Shown in pieces: positions 45,398-55,146 of a stretch of 64,000 nucleotides of DNA. Position numbers and translations under genes: made by a program. The stretch is from the NCBI GenBank assembly GCA_022448315.1, contig JAKVCA010000015.1, forward strand, positions 56,837 to 120,836. The letters are read 5' to 3'. Positions within the stretch are counted from its first letter, which is position 1. Each line of letters begins with the position of its first letter. The notes under the pieces were generated by a model. That model searched no databases, was not told the DNA's origin, and saw nothing but the letters and a program-made list of their open reading frames with translations. This stretch comes from Pirellulaceae bacterium. Its GTDB lineage: Bacteria; Planctomycetota; Planctomycetia; Pirellulales; Pirellulaceae.

Positions 45398-46408
45398 CTA
45401 TCCGGCGGCGTTGGTTTCCACATCGGCACTTGAGGCCACATTGACCCACACGTGGACATGGGGAGAACCCCGGAAATACCAGACAAATGACGGACCTTCA
45501 AGACGCCAGTTGTCCCATACTTTATCCCCACCAATATCCCGATCGGTGTAGAACGCAAGACTGCATGCATCCAGTCCCCCCTGTGCGGACAGGCTCTTCT
45601 GGACTTCGTTTTGATCGGACTGGCGATACATCTCCAGAAGTTTGCCAAGCACTTTCTGGACATGTTCTTTCTGATCCGAACTCAATTCGGTCACGGGGAT
45701 TCCTGGGCGATCCTCCTCTTTGCCTCGGAAGCTGACGGCGGACTCTTTGGGGACCTTCGCGACCTCAGCGAGTCGGCGTTGCTTGCCATCGAGCATGTCA
45801 TAAACTTTGTTCGCCACCAAGGCTTGCTCCCAGAAGACATTGCCCGGGTGATCCGGTTTTTCATTAAAGGCTTGACCCGCGTGGCCATAAAACAGCGGGC
45901 CACCAAACGCCACGTGATCGGCGGAGTCCCCATCACATCGAAGCGTCATGTGCCGCCCCGTCATCACGAATTCAAATTTCCCGGAACCGGGGGTCCCGAA
46001 AATCGCGATATTCTGGTCGTTACCGAAGCCGCCCGCATCGTCTTTGAGTTGTTGGTCATAACGACCATGCCATTCGGGGGCGATGATCCCTTCGAAAATC
46101 TTTCGAACAAGATGTTTCTGCTCAGCATTGAAAAACTCACTGTTGATCACAGGAGATGTGATATGCCAGTTGTTACTCACATGGGTTCGAAGGAGCCCTC
46201 GATTGCCATCCTGATGATCCCAGTCAAAACAGACCGCTTTTTTCTGACGTTCATTCAACGACTCGAACAGCACTTTGACGAGCGATTCAGGTTGGGAGTT
46301 TGAGGTTTCGTCTCCTGCAACCTGTCCCGCCCCAAGCGCCAAAGAAGTGGAAACGCCAGCGGCCGTGGTTTTCAGAAAGTCGCGTCGGCCAAATTCGTGG
46401 TGAGACAT
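45398..46408 (-). CDS. Tat-exported DUF3500 protein
   Basis: A 336-residue protein with a clear Tat motif at the N-terminus ([12 protein letters not shown]) and AAGGA 9 bases before the ATG. The body matches DUF3500: [40 protein letters not shown], and the end [18 protein letters not shown]. The repeated histidines (GRHMTLR, SPHVHVW) may bind a metal that would explain Tat export; this is inference. Function is unknown. A VOC-protein gene lies downstream on the same strand. Confidence 0.87.
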   Translation of the reverse strand: MSHHEFGRRDFLKTTAAGVSTSLALGAGQVAGDETSNSQPESLVKVLFESLNERQKKAVCFDWDHQDGNRGLLRTHVSNNWHITSPVINSEFFNAEQKHLVRKIFEGIIAPEWHGRYDQQLKDDAGGFGNDQNIAIFGTPGSGKFEFVMTGRHMTLRCDGDSADHVAFGGPLFYGHAGQAFNEKPDHPGNVFWEQALVANKVYDMLDGKQRRLAEVAKVPKESAVSFRGKEEDRPGIPVTELSSDQKEHVQKVLGKLLEMYRQSDQNEVQKSLSAQGGLDACSLAFYTDRDIGGDKVWDNWRLEGPSFVWYFRGSPHVHVWVNVASSADVETNAAG

Positions 46409-46921
46409 GGAGGTGGGTCCTTCGCTCTAGGGTCTGTCAAAGTCATGAGGTTTCCGTGTCTGGAAAACCAGTCACGCTCGCCAATATTAGAATCCAAGCC
46501 TGTCCCCGGGGCAATCAATCGCACCGAAGTCGAGCATATTAAATCCGCAGGTTCACCACTGTTTTTCCAGCGGGTTTTCTGACAATGATGTGCGACCTGC
46601 CAGATCACTCAGGCATCAACTCTGCCAAGTTGTATTTACGGAACCTCCTTGGTTGCTGAAATCAGATCGGTTGACCTGTAAATTGTGCGTCCGGTGTTGA
46701 CGTCGCATCATGGGGTCGCCACGCTGGCGATAGGGGAGTCACGCAGAGCTTCCCCTTCAATTTATCCGTTTTGCGACGACCGTGATCTTCGACGCTGGAG
46801 GTGGCGAAAAGTACCATCGACGATCTTCGGGGCTGCATCGGGATTTTTGCAAAGTCGCTTCGTATTTGTGTTATGAGATGTGTGTTGTTCCCAGAATTCG
46901 GGACCTTGTGGAGAGTCGTTG
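46409..46921. other. Divergent intergenic region of 513 bases
   Basis: No convincing gene. It separates the DUF3500 gene from the acyltransferase gene and must hold both promoters. A small hairpin, TCGCCA-CGC-TGGCGA, lies at 46716-46730. Nothing else stands out. Confidence 0.5.
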
Positions 46922-48139
46922 ATGCAGGAAATCTTTTTCGAACGTCCCTACGAGTTTATCCCACCTTATCGGGGAAAGTTCCTTCCTCGTTTGCTCCGCA
47001 ACATGGAGATGTTCCGACCTCACTTGAGAAAGCACGAGGGAGTCGAGAGTTATGAAATCCGCAACGCCGATCGACTGAATAAATCGGTGGATGATGGGTG
47101 CGGTGTCCTTCTGACTCCGAACCACCCACGCACGGCTGATCCTGTCGCGCTCGGGTGGCTCGCAAAACAGACGAACCTGCTTTTCTATGGAATGGCGAGT
47201 GCTCATCTGTTTCACCGCGGTTGGCTGCAAAGCAAGCTGATGCAGATTATGGGGGCCTACAGCGTTTACCGTGAAGGAACGGATCGGCAAGCCATCAATG
47301 TCGCGATTGATGCCATGGCGACCACCGAGAGGCCGATGGTTATTTTTGGCGAGGGAACAGCCACTGGCAGTAATGATAAACTCACGGAATTGATGGACGG
47401 GCTGAGTTTCATTGCGCGGGCGGCGGCAAAAAAAAGAGAAAAAACGGATCAGGGCAAGATCGTCATTCACCCGGTCACGTTCAAGTACATCTTCAAAGGG
47501 GACCTCGTTGCGACGGCGGAGCCGATTCTCAGTGACATTGAGGATCGTCTGACTTTCCGACGTCTTCCAGGAGCTTCACTGCTGGATCGAATCGATCGAG
47601 TCGGCCATGCGTTGCTTAGTCTCAAGGAATTGGAATATTTTGGCGAGGTGCGGACAGGTTCCTATGTCGAACGTCAAAAGCACCTCGTCGAACACTTGAT
47701 GCGACCGATCGAAGAAGAATGGTTGGGAAAAGTTCAGACGGATGGCATCGTGATGAGGGTCAAAGACGTTCGGATGCGCATCTTTCCCGATATTGCCCAC
47801 GGAAAAGTGGACGCCGAGGAAAAGAAGAGACGCTACCGCCAGCTGGAGGATACCTACTTGGCCCAGCAGGTGACTTTTCATCATCCCAACTATCTAACCG
47901 AAGAGCCGACCTGGGAGCGGATCCTGGAAACTATCCGGCGCTTTGATGAAGATCTGACGGATCACGCTCGTGTCATGCGGCCGTGGCATGTCATCATTGA
48001 TGTTGGGGAGCCCATTGAGGTGAGTTCGAAACGTGACAAGTCCCTCGACCATGATCCAATCACTCGCGAAATTCAGACGGTTTTGAATACCCGCCTGACC
48101 GAGTTGAGTCGTGAAGGGACGCCGTATCGGGGCGAATGA
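46922..48139 (+). CDS. PlsC-like acyltransferase
   Basis: A 405-residue protein whose first 230 residues carry acyltransferase motifs: NHPRTAD (the H-x4-D catalytic pair) in LLTPNHPRTADPVALG and FGEGTA, a variant of the substrate-binding F-P-E-G-T. The C-terminal 170 residues are helical and charged and are not part of classical PlsC. ATG at 46922 follows GGAGAG; an ATG at 46880 is less likely. It may acylate glycerophosphate or another lipid at the membrane, though no transmembrane span is evident. It converges with the exonuclease gene. Confidence 0.78.
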   Translation: MQEIFFERPYEFIPPYRGKFLPRLLRNMEMFRPHLRKHEGVESYEIRNADRLNKSVDDGCGVLLTPNHPRTADPVALGWLAKQTNLLFYGMASAHLFHRGWLQSKLMQIMGAYSVYREGTDRQAINVAIDAMATTERPMVIFGEGTATGSNDKLTELMDGLSFIARAAAKKREKTDQGKIVIHPVTFKYIFKGDLVATAEPILSDIEDRLTFRRLPGASLLDRIDRVGHALLSLKELEYFGEVRTGSYVERQKHLVEHLMRPIEEEWLGKVQTDGIVMRVKDVRMRIFPDIAHGKVDAEEKKRRYRQLEDTYLAQQVTFHHPNYLTEEPTWERILETIRRFDEDLTDHARVMRPWHVIIDVGEPIEVSSKRDKSLDHDPITREIQTVLNTRLTELSREGTPYRGE

Positions 48140-48147
48140 GGTGTGAC

Positions 48148-48984
48148 TCAGCGGGGTGGGGCGTCAGTCACCGTCCAAGGGTTCGGCCAATTTCCCCATT
48201 CGCGAAGATAAGTCTGGAACGCAGAACTGCTGGCCGATCGTTCTTCAAGCCATTTGCGCGTTTCCTCGACGCGAGAATGTTCTTCATCCAAGGATAGTTG
48301 GCCCCTCATGACCGCCGCCCTAAGAAGGACAAAATAGGTGTCCAGCACGTCGCACTGGCAGTAGTCATTGATCGCTTCAAGTTTCCCTGCATCGAAGAGA
48401 TCTTGAACCATGTTGCCCTGCACTTCGATTTTGCCGGGTTTCCCAAGCAGGTTTGCTGCGAGGTTCAGGCCTCCATTGAACCTTGAAGCCCCGTAGTTGG
48501 TCAGGAGATCATAGAGATCAAGATGGGCCTGGTGATTGTAGCGATTTCGATTTTGCTCCCAAGATTTCGCATCCACGTTGAACCAGTCTGGAACGCTGAC
48601 CCCGTACCGAAACGCGGCGAGTTCCAGAAGAGGCACATCAAAGGTCCTGCCATTGAAAGTGACAAGGGTGGGACGTTGGTAGGCTTTCCAACCGGCCCAG
48701 AACAAACGGGTGATCTCGTGAGGTCGAAAATTGGGTGCGTCCAGAGAAACCAGATCGATCAATCGAAATTCGTTACTCACCTTGGCGATCACGATCGATG
48801 TGGGTATCTGAAAGGTGTAGGGGATGAAGTCGCTCCCCGACTTTTCCATCAACTCGGCCCGATACCTTGATACGGCGGTGGCTGAATCCAGCTCTTCGCC
48901 GGGAAACCGAACTTTCCGAATCAACTCCCCGTCCGCAACACTCTCGATGTCAAAGACAAAGTACTGGATCGACTCTCCCGTCAT
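48148..48984 (-). CDS. Predicted 3'-5' exonuclease (PolB-exonuclease-like, DEDD)
   Basis: A 278-residue DnaQ-fold nuclease of the PolB-like exonuclease-2 group. Exo I is FVFDIESV with D12 and E14, exo II is VTFNGRTFDVPLLE, and exo III is YCQCDVLDTYFVLL. The ATG at 48984 follows GAAGG by 8 bases; a GTG at 48993 overlaps that site and is less likely. It would trim single-stranded DNA or RNA 3' ends; a specific pathway is not indicated by its neighbours. Confidence 0.85.
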   Translation of the reverse strand: MTGESIQYFVFDIESVADGELIRKVRFPGEELDSATAVSRYRAELMEKSGSDFIPYTFQIPTSIVIAKVSNEFRLIDLVSLDAPNFRPHEITRLFWAGWKAYQRPTLVTFNGRTFDVPLLELAAFRYGVSVPDWFNVDAKSWEQNRNRYNHQAHLDLYDLLTNYGASRFNGGLNLAANLLGKPGKIEVQGNMVQDLFDAGKLEAINDYCQCDVLDTYFVLLRAAVMRGQLSLDEEHSRVEETRKWLEERSASSSAFQTYLREWGNWPNPWTVTDAPPR

Positions 48985-49170
48985 GGATTGCACCTTCGAA
49001 TAGAACCCGGACTACGAAGATCAATGGTCTTCTGAGTGTTTGGATGCGGCGGTCGACCATTACGCAGCTTGCCTCGCCACGGGGCGTATCTTCGGCAACA
49101 CGCCGCCGAGTACCCATCCAATCACACCGCGAAGCACCCAGTGTAACGCCTGTGTGAAACGCGTGGGATT

Positions 49171-50016
49171 TCAACCTCCAAATCCGCTGTATCGTCGGAC
49201 GCCCCGGGCCCACAGGATTCGGCTCAGCAAAATGAAAAAGAGCAGCCAGACCGCTTCAATGGCAAGCTGGACGGCAAGTTGGTCGCGAGGGATCTTCTCG
49301 AGAAAAATCGCGGCAGGAAAATAGGCGAGATACTTTAATGGAATGGCTTCGACGAAGACGCGTAAATCAACCGACTCCGTCGTGAGTAGATCCAAGGGGA
49401 ACATGTGGCCTGACAGGAAGAAATTCAACAACATGTAGACAAAGGCCAGTGAAGTGATTTCCAGAAACCAGAAGCCGACCAGGCCGATACAGGCTTCGAT
49501 AAAGAAACCCATCAGGAAGGCCATGACCAGCGAAAGCACAAAAGCCACCAGCACCTCCATCGGTGGCCAGCCTCGGGTGAAGAAATCTCGACAAAGGTAG
49601 AACACCAAAGCGAAGGGAATTGCAGCGATGACGTAGTACACCAGTTTGTGTGCGGTACGTTGAAGCAGCAGGCACCCCAGCATGTCGATGGGTTGTATCA
49701 GGAACTTTTTGATTTCGCCCGTCTGAATCTGCAACGCGATCCCACCGGTCAGTCCGGGCATGCTCGAGAATGCCCGGCTCACCATCGCCAGGAGATAATA
49801 GGCGATCATGTCCTCCCGGGTGTACCCTGCGATGGTGGCCTTGGATGAGGATGAAATCGACTCAAAGATGGCCCACCACAGAAAAATCTGGGTCACGATT
49901 GGGAGGAACCTCATGAGGGTTCCAAGCATGAAGTCGCCGCGGTAGACCAAGCGTTCTTCCAGCGAAATTCGGAAGAACGTCCATCCGCTCATCAGCCGCG
50001 CCCGGATCGCACTCAT
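49171..50016 (-). CDS. ABC-2 type transporter permease
   Basis: A 281-residue membrane protein of the ABC-2 family (DUF990-like), with about six spans. Landmarks are GDFMLGTLMRFLPIVTQIF, EIKKFLIQPIDMLG between spans 2 and 3, and FFLSGHMFPLDLL. It overlaps the ATPase gene by 4 bases. Related systems often have two different permease genes; only one is present here, so a homodimer is likely, or a second permease lies elsewhere. Substrate unknown. Confidence 0.88.
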   Translation of the reverse strand: MSAIRARLMSGWTFFRISLEERLVYRGDFMLGTLMRFLPIVTQIFLWWAIFESISSSSKATIAGYTREDMIAYYLLAMVSRAFSSMPGLTGGIALQIQTGEIKKFLIQPIDMLGCLLLQRTAHKLVYYVIAAIPFALVFYLCRDFFTRGWPPMEVLVAFVLSLVMAFLMGFFIEACIGLVGFWFLEITSLAFVYMLLNFFLSGHMFPLDLLTTESVDLRVFVEAIPLKYLAYFPAAIFLEKIPRDQLAVQLAIEAVWLLFFILLSRILWARGVRRYSGFGG

Positions 50017-51041
50017 GTTGACTCCGACCTCGGGTATGAGGGCGCGGGGTTCGACATCGAGTCCCCCGAGGTTTCGGCGAACAGGGAAGCGATGACTTCT
50101 TCCAGAGGAGGGTCCTCGACCATGATGTCTTCGACAACATGGTGATCCAGAAATTGACTAAGCAAGCTCGGAACCTGTTGCCGGGGGACGCGAAGTTTTA
50201 TTTTTGGTGGTTCAATCTTCAATACCTCTCCCAGCTGTTCAGGGTGGTCCACCTTTTCGTTTTCCGGGAGTTGTAAAGTCACAATCTTTGAGCCGCTGAA
50301 CCGATCCAAAATGCCACTCAAGGAGCCGTCGTACTTGATTTGGCCCTGCGTGATGATCACAACCCGTTTGCACAATGCCGCAACGTCCTTCATGTAGTGG
50401 CTTGTGAGCAAGATCGTGATGCGTCGTTTTTCCTGATAGTAATTCAGAAATTGCTGGATGTTGTGCTGGGCCACGACATCCAGGCCGATGGTCGGCTCGT
50501 CCAGAAAAAGGACTTCGGGAGAATGGAGCAACGCCGCTGTCAGTTCCATTTTCATCCGTTCGCCTAACGAGAGTTCCCGAACCGGTTGGGAAAGAAGCCG
50601 CCCGATATCCAGCAGGTCGGTCAATTCGTCGAGGGTCCGCTGAAAGGCCTTGGGGTCAATTCGATAAATGTGCTGATGGAGACGAAACGATTCTTGAGCG
50701 GGGAGGTCCCACCAGAGCTGATTTTTTTGTCCCATCACCAACGCGAATCGTCGTCGGTAAGCGTTTTCCCGTCGCCACGGGATATGTCCCATCACTCGAC
50801 ATACGCCCGCTGTCGGGTTGATCACACCGGAGAGCAGTTTCAATGTGGTGGTTTTGCCTGCGCCGTTGGGGCCAAGGAAGGCGACGAATTCACCTTGGTC
50901 CACGGTCAGGTCGATACCTCGCACGGCATTGACCTCACGATATTCTCGACGAAACAGCCCTTTGATCGAGGCCGCGAGCCCTTCCCGCTTCTGATAGACG
51001 CGGTAGGACTTCACGAGGTTTTCAATTTCGATGACGGGCAT
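50013..51041 (-). CDS. ABC transporter ATP-binding protein
   Basis: A 342-residue ATPase of the ABC-2 exporter type. Walker A is GPNGAGKTTTLKLL, the signature is LSLGERMKME, Walker B is VLFLDEPTIGLD, and SHYMKD holds the switch histidine. The long C-terminal extension (about 240-342) resembles NatA-like subunits. ATG at 51041 begins MPVIEIENLVKSYR, the usual start of such domains; an upstream extension has no homologous content. The permease follows with a 4-base overlap. Confidence 0.93.
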   Translation of the reverse strand: MPVIEIENLVKSYRVYQKREGLAASIKGLFRREYREVNAVRGIDLTVDQGEFVAFLGPNGAGKTTTLKLLSGVINPTAGVCRVMGHIPWRRENAYRRRFALVMGQKNQLWWDLPAQESFRLHQHIYRIDPKAFQRTLDELTDLLDIGRLLSQPVRELSLGERMKMELTAALLHSPEVLFLDEPTIGLDVVAQHNIQQFLNYYQEKRRITILLTSHYMKDVAALCKRVVIITQGQIKYDGSLSGILDRFSGSKIVTLQLPENEKVDHPEQLGEVLKIEPPKIKLRVPRQQVPSLLSQFLDHHVVEDIMVEDPPLEEVIASLFAETSGDSMSNPAPSYPRSEST

Positions 51042-51298
51042 GGGCGTGAGCAACCTGATAGAGATGGCGGAAGCTTGGGCACGAGATGACCATCGTTGCT
51101 CCAAAATCCCCAGCGAATGCCCCATTATGGCCAGAATCGTCCTCGGGCGAAGGTCCCTTTCGGCGACGATTTCCGCTTGCAATCACCTTTTTGAGAGGAT
51201 TCCAGAGGCCTTGGGGTTCGCGTTGTCCAAAAAACAGGGATTCTTTATAATCCGGGAGCTTTGGGGGTTCCTCGCGAAACACCGAATTTGAGGCAAGG

Positions 51299-51811
51299 AT
51301 GCAGCCAGCCGATTTGAGAATCGGGATCGGTCACGATACTCACCGATTGGGTGAGGGCGGACCGTTGCTGATTGGTGGAGTCACAATCGATTTTGACCGA
51401 CATCTGATCGGCCACAGTGATGCCGATGTTCTGATGCACGCAGTCACGGACGCGCTGTTAGGTGCCGCTGCTCTTGGCGATATTGGCGAACTTTATCCCA
51501 ACACCGACGCGGAGAATGCGGGTCGGGATTCGGGAGAGATGCTTTCAGGAGCCATGCAGCGAGTTGTCGAAGCCGGATTTCACTTGATCAATCTGGACTG
51601 CATCGTATTTGCTCAGGAACCCAAACTCGGAGCCTTCAAACGGCCGATTGCTGAGAAGTTGGCTTCGCTTCTGAAGGTTCAGCCAGATCAGATTGGCGTG
51701 AAGGCCAAGACCGGAGAACGCGTTGGGCCGGTCGGCCGTCAGGAGGCGATCATGGCCGAGTGTGTCGCCTTGCTGTGTCGCGTTGCCCCCGATTCTGGAG
51801 GTTCGTGCTGA
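51299..51811 (+). CDS. ispF: 2-C-methyl-D-erythritol 2,4-cyclodiphosphate synthase
   Basis: A 170-residue enzyme of the methylerythritol phosphate pathway that closes the cyclodiphosphate ring with release of CMP. Zinc ligands are D13 and H15 in IGHDTHRLG and H47 in VLMHAVTDALLGA; the GHSDADV loop is intact. KAKTGERVGPVGRQE near the C-terminus fits the CDP site. Length is normal. cysS starts 102 bases downstream; ispF-cysS adjacency is common in bacteria. Confidence 0.95.
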   Translation: MQPADLRIGIGHDTHRLGEGGPLLIGGVTIDFDRHLIGHSDADVLMHAVTDALLGAAALGDIGELYPNTDAENAGRDSGEMLSGAMQRVVEAGFHLINLDCIVFAQEPKLGAFKRPIAEKLASLLKVQPDQIGVKAKTGERVGPVGRQEAIMAECVALLCRVAPDSGGSC

Positions 51812-51912
51812 CGCCGCAACTCGAGCTCTGAGCCATCGCTTTCTAACCTGAACTGAAGTGACCTTTTTTTCGTTTGATTCAAACTCACACTTTTTTTGGA
51901 CACGTTCCTCTC

Positions 51913-53538
51913 ATGTCGACGCCCCCCCCTGCCCCCATGTCATCCGTCTTGAAAATGCCCGTAGAGTCGATCCGAATTTACAACACGCTGAGTCGGACCA
52001 AGGAGGCATTCGTGCCTGTGGAGCCCGGCAAAGTGGGCATCTATCTGTGTGGGCCAACCGTTTACAAAGAAGCACACATTGGTCACATGGTGGGGCCGGT
52101 AATCTTCGATACCGTCGCACGATATCTGACCTACTGTGGGTTTGAGGTCAAATGGGTCGTCAATATCACCGACGTTGATGACAAGTTGATTGCTCAGGCA
52201 GAGCAGCGGCAGATCCCAATGGCTCAGGTTGCCACGCAAATGACTGCGGATTACTGCGCCAATCTGCTTGAAATGGGCGTGGACCAGATCACCGAGATGC
52301 CGCGTGCGACTGAGAACATGAATGAAATCATCGAGTTCATCGGTCAACTCATCGATCGCGAGTTTGCGTACTCGGCGGACGGTGATGTCTTTTTCGATGT
52401 TGTTCGTAATTCGGAATACGGAAAACTCACCAATCGGAGTCCGGACGATCAACAGGGAGAGGGCGGTAAGGCAGCGTCGAAGAAGAGATCACCGGGAGAC
52501 TTTGCACTATGGAAAGCCGCGCGGCCCGGTGAGCCGAGTTGGGAGAGCCCTTGGGGGCAAGGAAGGCCGGGGTGGCATATTGAATGCTCGGCCATGAGTC
52601 GACGCTTCCTCGGTGAAACCTTTGACATCCACGGGGGTGGACTCGACTTGACCTTTCCCCACCATGAAAACGAAATTGCGCAGAGTGAGTGTTGCCATGG
52701 GCAACCGATGGCCAAGTATTGGATGCACAATGGTTTGATGAGGGCTTCGACTGCGACCGGGAAGGTCGGCGGACGAAGTGAGCGGGAGACCGATGCGGAC
52801 GGCGACACGGCAGAGGCCTCAGAAGAGACAAAGATCAGCCGGTCGAAGGGTGCGGGAGGTTTGCGAACGCTGCTTGCGGAGCACGGCGGCGAGTTGATCC
52901 GATACTTCCTCCTGAGAACGCATTATCGGAGCACGATCGTCTTTGGCCCTGAAGGCCTTGAAGAAGCCGGTACGGCACTCGACAAGTTCTACACGTTCTT
53001 TGATCGATACACGCGTGTGACCGGCAAGAGTTTTTATCTGACCGAGTCAGACGAGGAAGACCGCTCAGTGATTCAAAGGCGTGACGCGGGTGAACTCGCT
53101 TCCGACAGTGAGGGCCTTCTGAGCGAAGTCGCCGACTTGCGGCAGAGCTTTTTGACCAAAATGGATGACGATTTCAATACGGGTGGCGCGACCAGCGATC
53201 TGTTCTTGATACTGAACGTTCTGAATCGATACGTCGAGCAAAATCGACTCGAGGAAAACAAGGCAGATCCTGATCACGTCGCGCAATTTTCTCGAGCCGT
53301 CGAGACTTTCCGGGAGCTTGCCGCTTTACTCGGTCTTTTTCTCAAACCTCAAAGTCGTGCCGGGGGCGGTGCATCGGAGGAAGTGCTGGACAAAGTCCTG
53401 CAATTGATGATCCAGATGCGGACGGATGCCCGAGCCAACAAGGACTTTGCCACTTCGGACCGGATTCGAGATGAATTGGCTGAGGTGGGTGTGACGCTGG
53501 AAGATCGAAAGGAAGGCACCGTTTGGCGTCTCGGTTGA
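51913..53538 (+). CDS. cysS: Cysteinyl-tRNA synthetase
   Basis: A class I aminoacyl-tRNA synthetase of about 541 residues. Zinc ligands C46, C225, H250 and E254 are in [21 protein letters not shown] and TFPHHENE. The HIGH motif is exact. The KMSKS loop reads KISRS (307-311), preceded by an acidic insertion of about 29 residues (278-306) where most bacterial enzymes pass directly from the M-H-N-G strand. The start is uncertain: ATG 51913, 51937 and 51955 are in frame, and none has a strong ribosome site. ispF lies upstream and ruvC downstream. Confidence 0.95.
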   Translation: MSTPPPAPMSSVLKMPVESIRIYNTLSRTKEAFVPVEPGKVGIYLCGPTVYKEAHIGHMVGPVIFDTVARYLTYCGFEVKWVVNITDVDDKLIAQAEQRQIPMAQVATQMTADYCANLLEMGVDQITEMPRATENMNEIIEFIGQLIDREFAYSADGDVFFDVVRNSEYGKLTNRSPDDQQGEGGKAASKKRSPGDFALWKAARPGEPSWESPWGQGRPGWHIECSAMSRRFLGETFDIHGGGLDLTFPHHENEIAQSECCHGQPMAKYWMHNGLMRASTATGKVGGRSERETDADGDTAEASEETKISRSKGAGGLRTLLAEHGGELIRYFLLRTHYRSTIVFGPEGLEEAGTALDKFYTFFDRYTRVTGKSFYLTESDEEDRSVIQRRDAGELASDSEGLLSEVADLRQSFLTKMDDDFNTGGATSDLFLILNVLNRYVEQNRLEENKADPDHVAQFSRAVETFRELAALLGLFLKPQSRAGGGASEEVLDKVLQLMIQMRTDARANKDFATSDRIRDELAEVGVTLEDRKEGTVWRLG

Positions 53539-53575
53539 TGACCAAGTGTCAGTCGGACCAAAGACTTTCAGGCAC

Positions 53576-53599
53576 GGAGATTTAAGGAGATTTAAGGAG
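53576..53599 (+). promoter_or_regulatory. Triplicated ribosome-binding site before ruvC
   Basis: The decamer GGAGATTTAA is present twice in tandem (53576-53585, 53586-53595) followed by GGAGAG at 53596, so three GGAG sites lie 28, 18 and 8 bases ahead of the ruvC ATG (53604). The last one is at usable spacing. The duplication looks like replication slippage kept or tolerated in the leader. Confidence 0.8.
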
Positions 53600-53603
53600 A
53601 GTT

Positions 53604-54104
53604 ATGGCGAACCCCAGCTCCGGATTTCGAATTCTGGGAATTGATCCCGGACTGAACATCACCGGTTACGGTGTTCTCGAAGTCGGTGGAGGTCGTATTC
53701 GATTGGTGGAAGCAGGTGTGATTCGAGGCCAGGATCGATCTTCACTTCCATCCCGATTGGTGAACCTCCACGAGGGGATGGTCGAGGTGATCGAGGCGTG
53801 TGATCCTCATTGTCTCGCGATCGAGCAACTCTATTCCCATTACGAGCGTCCGCAGACGGCGATTCTGATGGGCCATGCTCGGGGGGTTCTCTGTCTCGCC
53901 GCCGCGCAAGCCAATCTTCCTGTGCATGATTATGCCGCGACACAAATCAAGAAGATCTTGACCGGTAATGGGCGAGCGCCAAAAACGCAAATGCAGTCCG
54001 CGGTTTGTCATCAACTCAAGTTGAGTGAGCCTCCGCAGCCTGCTGATGTTGCGGATGCGCTTGCCATTGCACTTACTCATCATTACCTCGGTCGGGTTCA
54101 CTGA
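53604..54104 (+). CDS. ruvC: Holliday junction resolvase RuvC
   Basis: A 166-residue endonuclease that cuts Holliday junctions after RuvAB branch migration. The acidic tetrad is intact: D14 in ILGIDPGLN, E74 in LAIEQLY, and D148 and D151 in PADVADALAIA. Length is normal. ruvA follows 50 bases downstream in the same direction; ruvB is not in the window. Three Shine-Dalgarno copies precede the start. Confidence 0.95.
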   Translation: MANPSSGFRILGIDPGLNITGYGVLEVGGGRIRLVEAGVIRGQDRSSLPSRLVNLHEGMVEVIEACDPHCLAIEQLYSHYERPQTAILMGHARGVLCLAAAQANLPVHDYAATQIKKILTGNGRAPKTQMQSAVCHQLKLSEPPQPADVADALAIALTHHYLGRVH

Positions 54105-54154
54105 GGTCACGCGTTCATGAAACTCTCGTACTGCTCGAAATCGGAGAGGTCACG

Positions 54155-54784
54155 TTGATCACCAAACTCACCGCCCAACTTGTTCGCTTGGACGAGTCAG
54201 CGGCATTTTTCGATGTCCCTCCATTCGAGTATGAAGTTTTGGTGCCTGACTTCACCCGGAGGCAGTTGCAACTTCAAGTTGGCAAGCAAGTTCAGTTATT
54301 CACCATTGATTACATTGACGGCAATCCAACTCAGGGTGGGCGAATGGTCCCACGTTTGATTGGTTTTACCCACGTCATCGAACGAGAATTTTTCGAGCTG
54401 TTTTGCTCGGTGGACGGTGTGGGTGCCAAAAAGGCACTCCGAGCCATGGTGCGGCCGGTGCAGGAGGTTGCCTCTTTGATTGAGAATCAGGATGCGAAAG
54501 CACTGGCGACCCTTCCCGGGATTGGTCCCGCAACGGCCGAACGAGTAATCGCCAAGTTGCGTCGCAAGATGCCTAAATTTGCCCTTCTGATTCAAGAGGA
54601 AATGGGCGGCGGAAAAGCTTCGGATCGCAACCTTGTCGAAGAGACACACGAGTTGCTCGTGTCGCTTGGGCACTCGGATTCCGACGCGCGGCAGCTACTC
54701 GATCAAACGCTTGAAAAGGGCAAAAAATACAAGGACGTCGAGAGTCTTCTGCAAGCCGTGTATCAGTTGCAGCGTGGCGGATAG
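54155..54784 (+). CDS. ruvA: Holliday junction branch migration protein RuvA
   Basis: A 209-residue protein with the OB fold at residues 1-65, two helix-hairpin-helix motifs ([13 protein letters not shown] and [16 protein letters not shown]) and a C-terminal domain that contacts RuvB ([18 protein letters not shown]). It starts at TTG (54155), with GGAGAGG 5 bases before it. The resulting MITKLTAQ matches the usual RuvA N-terminus. It follows ruvC and faces nfo. Confidence 0.94.
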   Translation: MITKLTAQLVRLDESAAFFDVPPFEYEVLVPDFTRRQLQLQVGKQVQLFTIDYIDGNPTQGGRMVPRLIGFTHVIEREFFELFCSVDGVGAKKALRAMVRPVQEVASLIENQDAKALATLPGIGPATAERVIAKLRRKMPKFALLIQEEMGGGKASDRNLVEETHELLVSLGHSDSDARQLLDQTLEKGKKYKDVESLLQAVYQLQRGG

Positions 54785-55146
54785 TCATTTGGATGCATGG
54801 CGGTAATCAGCCTTTGGCGTCGTCATTCGCCATCCATAGGTGGAGCGTTTTGAAAAGAGATGATAGCGATGCTGTCTGCGGTGACGAGGACCGAGAGTAA
54901 CGCGGGCGCATTGTAGGACGGGCTTATTGTCGATCTTGAGTCGACGGCGCCCTCAAGATTTCCGTGTCGGGTATGTGGAACACCCATCGATGGCGGGGAA
55001 AACTTTTGCGCGGCTAGTGGTGCTGCCAACACGCTGGAGACGTCACCCCGAACGGTAGCAGTACTGAAGTCGATTCATGTGCAAACGATCTTGCGTCCAT
55101 CATCGTCATGAACTTGCACAAATGGCTTTTTTCTTGGGCCTCACCC
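54785..55146. other. Convergent intergenic region with a terminator-like hairpin
   Basis: This 362-base gap lies between the ends of ruvA and nfo and holds no convincing gene. A perfect 8-bp hairpin, ATCTTGAG (54933-54940), loop of 11, CTCAAGAT (54952-54959), may end transcription. The T-tract after it is poor. A second, imperfect stem (GGATGCATGGCG with CGCCATCC) lies just after ruvA. Confidence 0.5.

Noticed and set aside
45611-46303. 230-codon plus-strand frame opposite the DUF3500 gene
   Set aside because: Antisense shadow; the DUF3500 frame has a Tat signal, ribosome site and family motifs.
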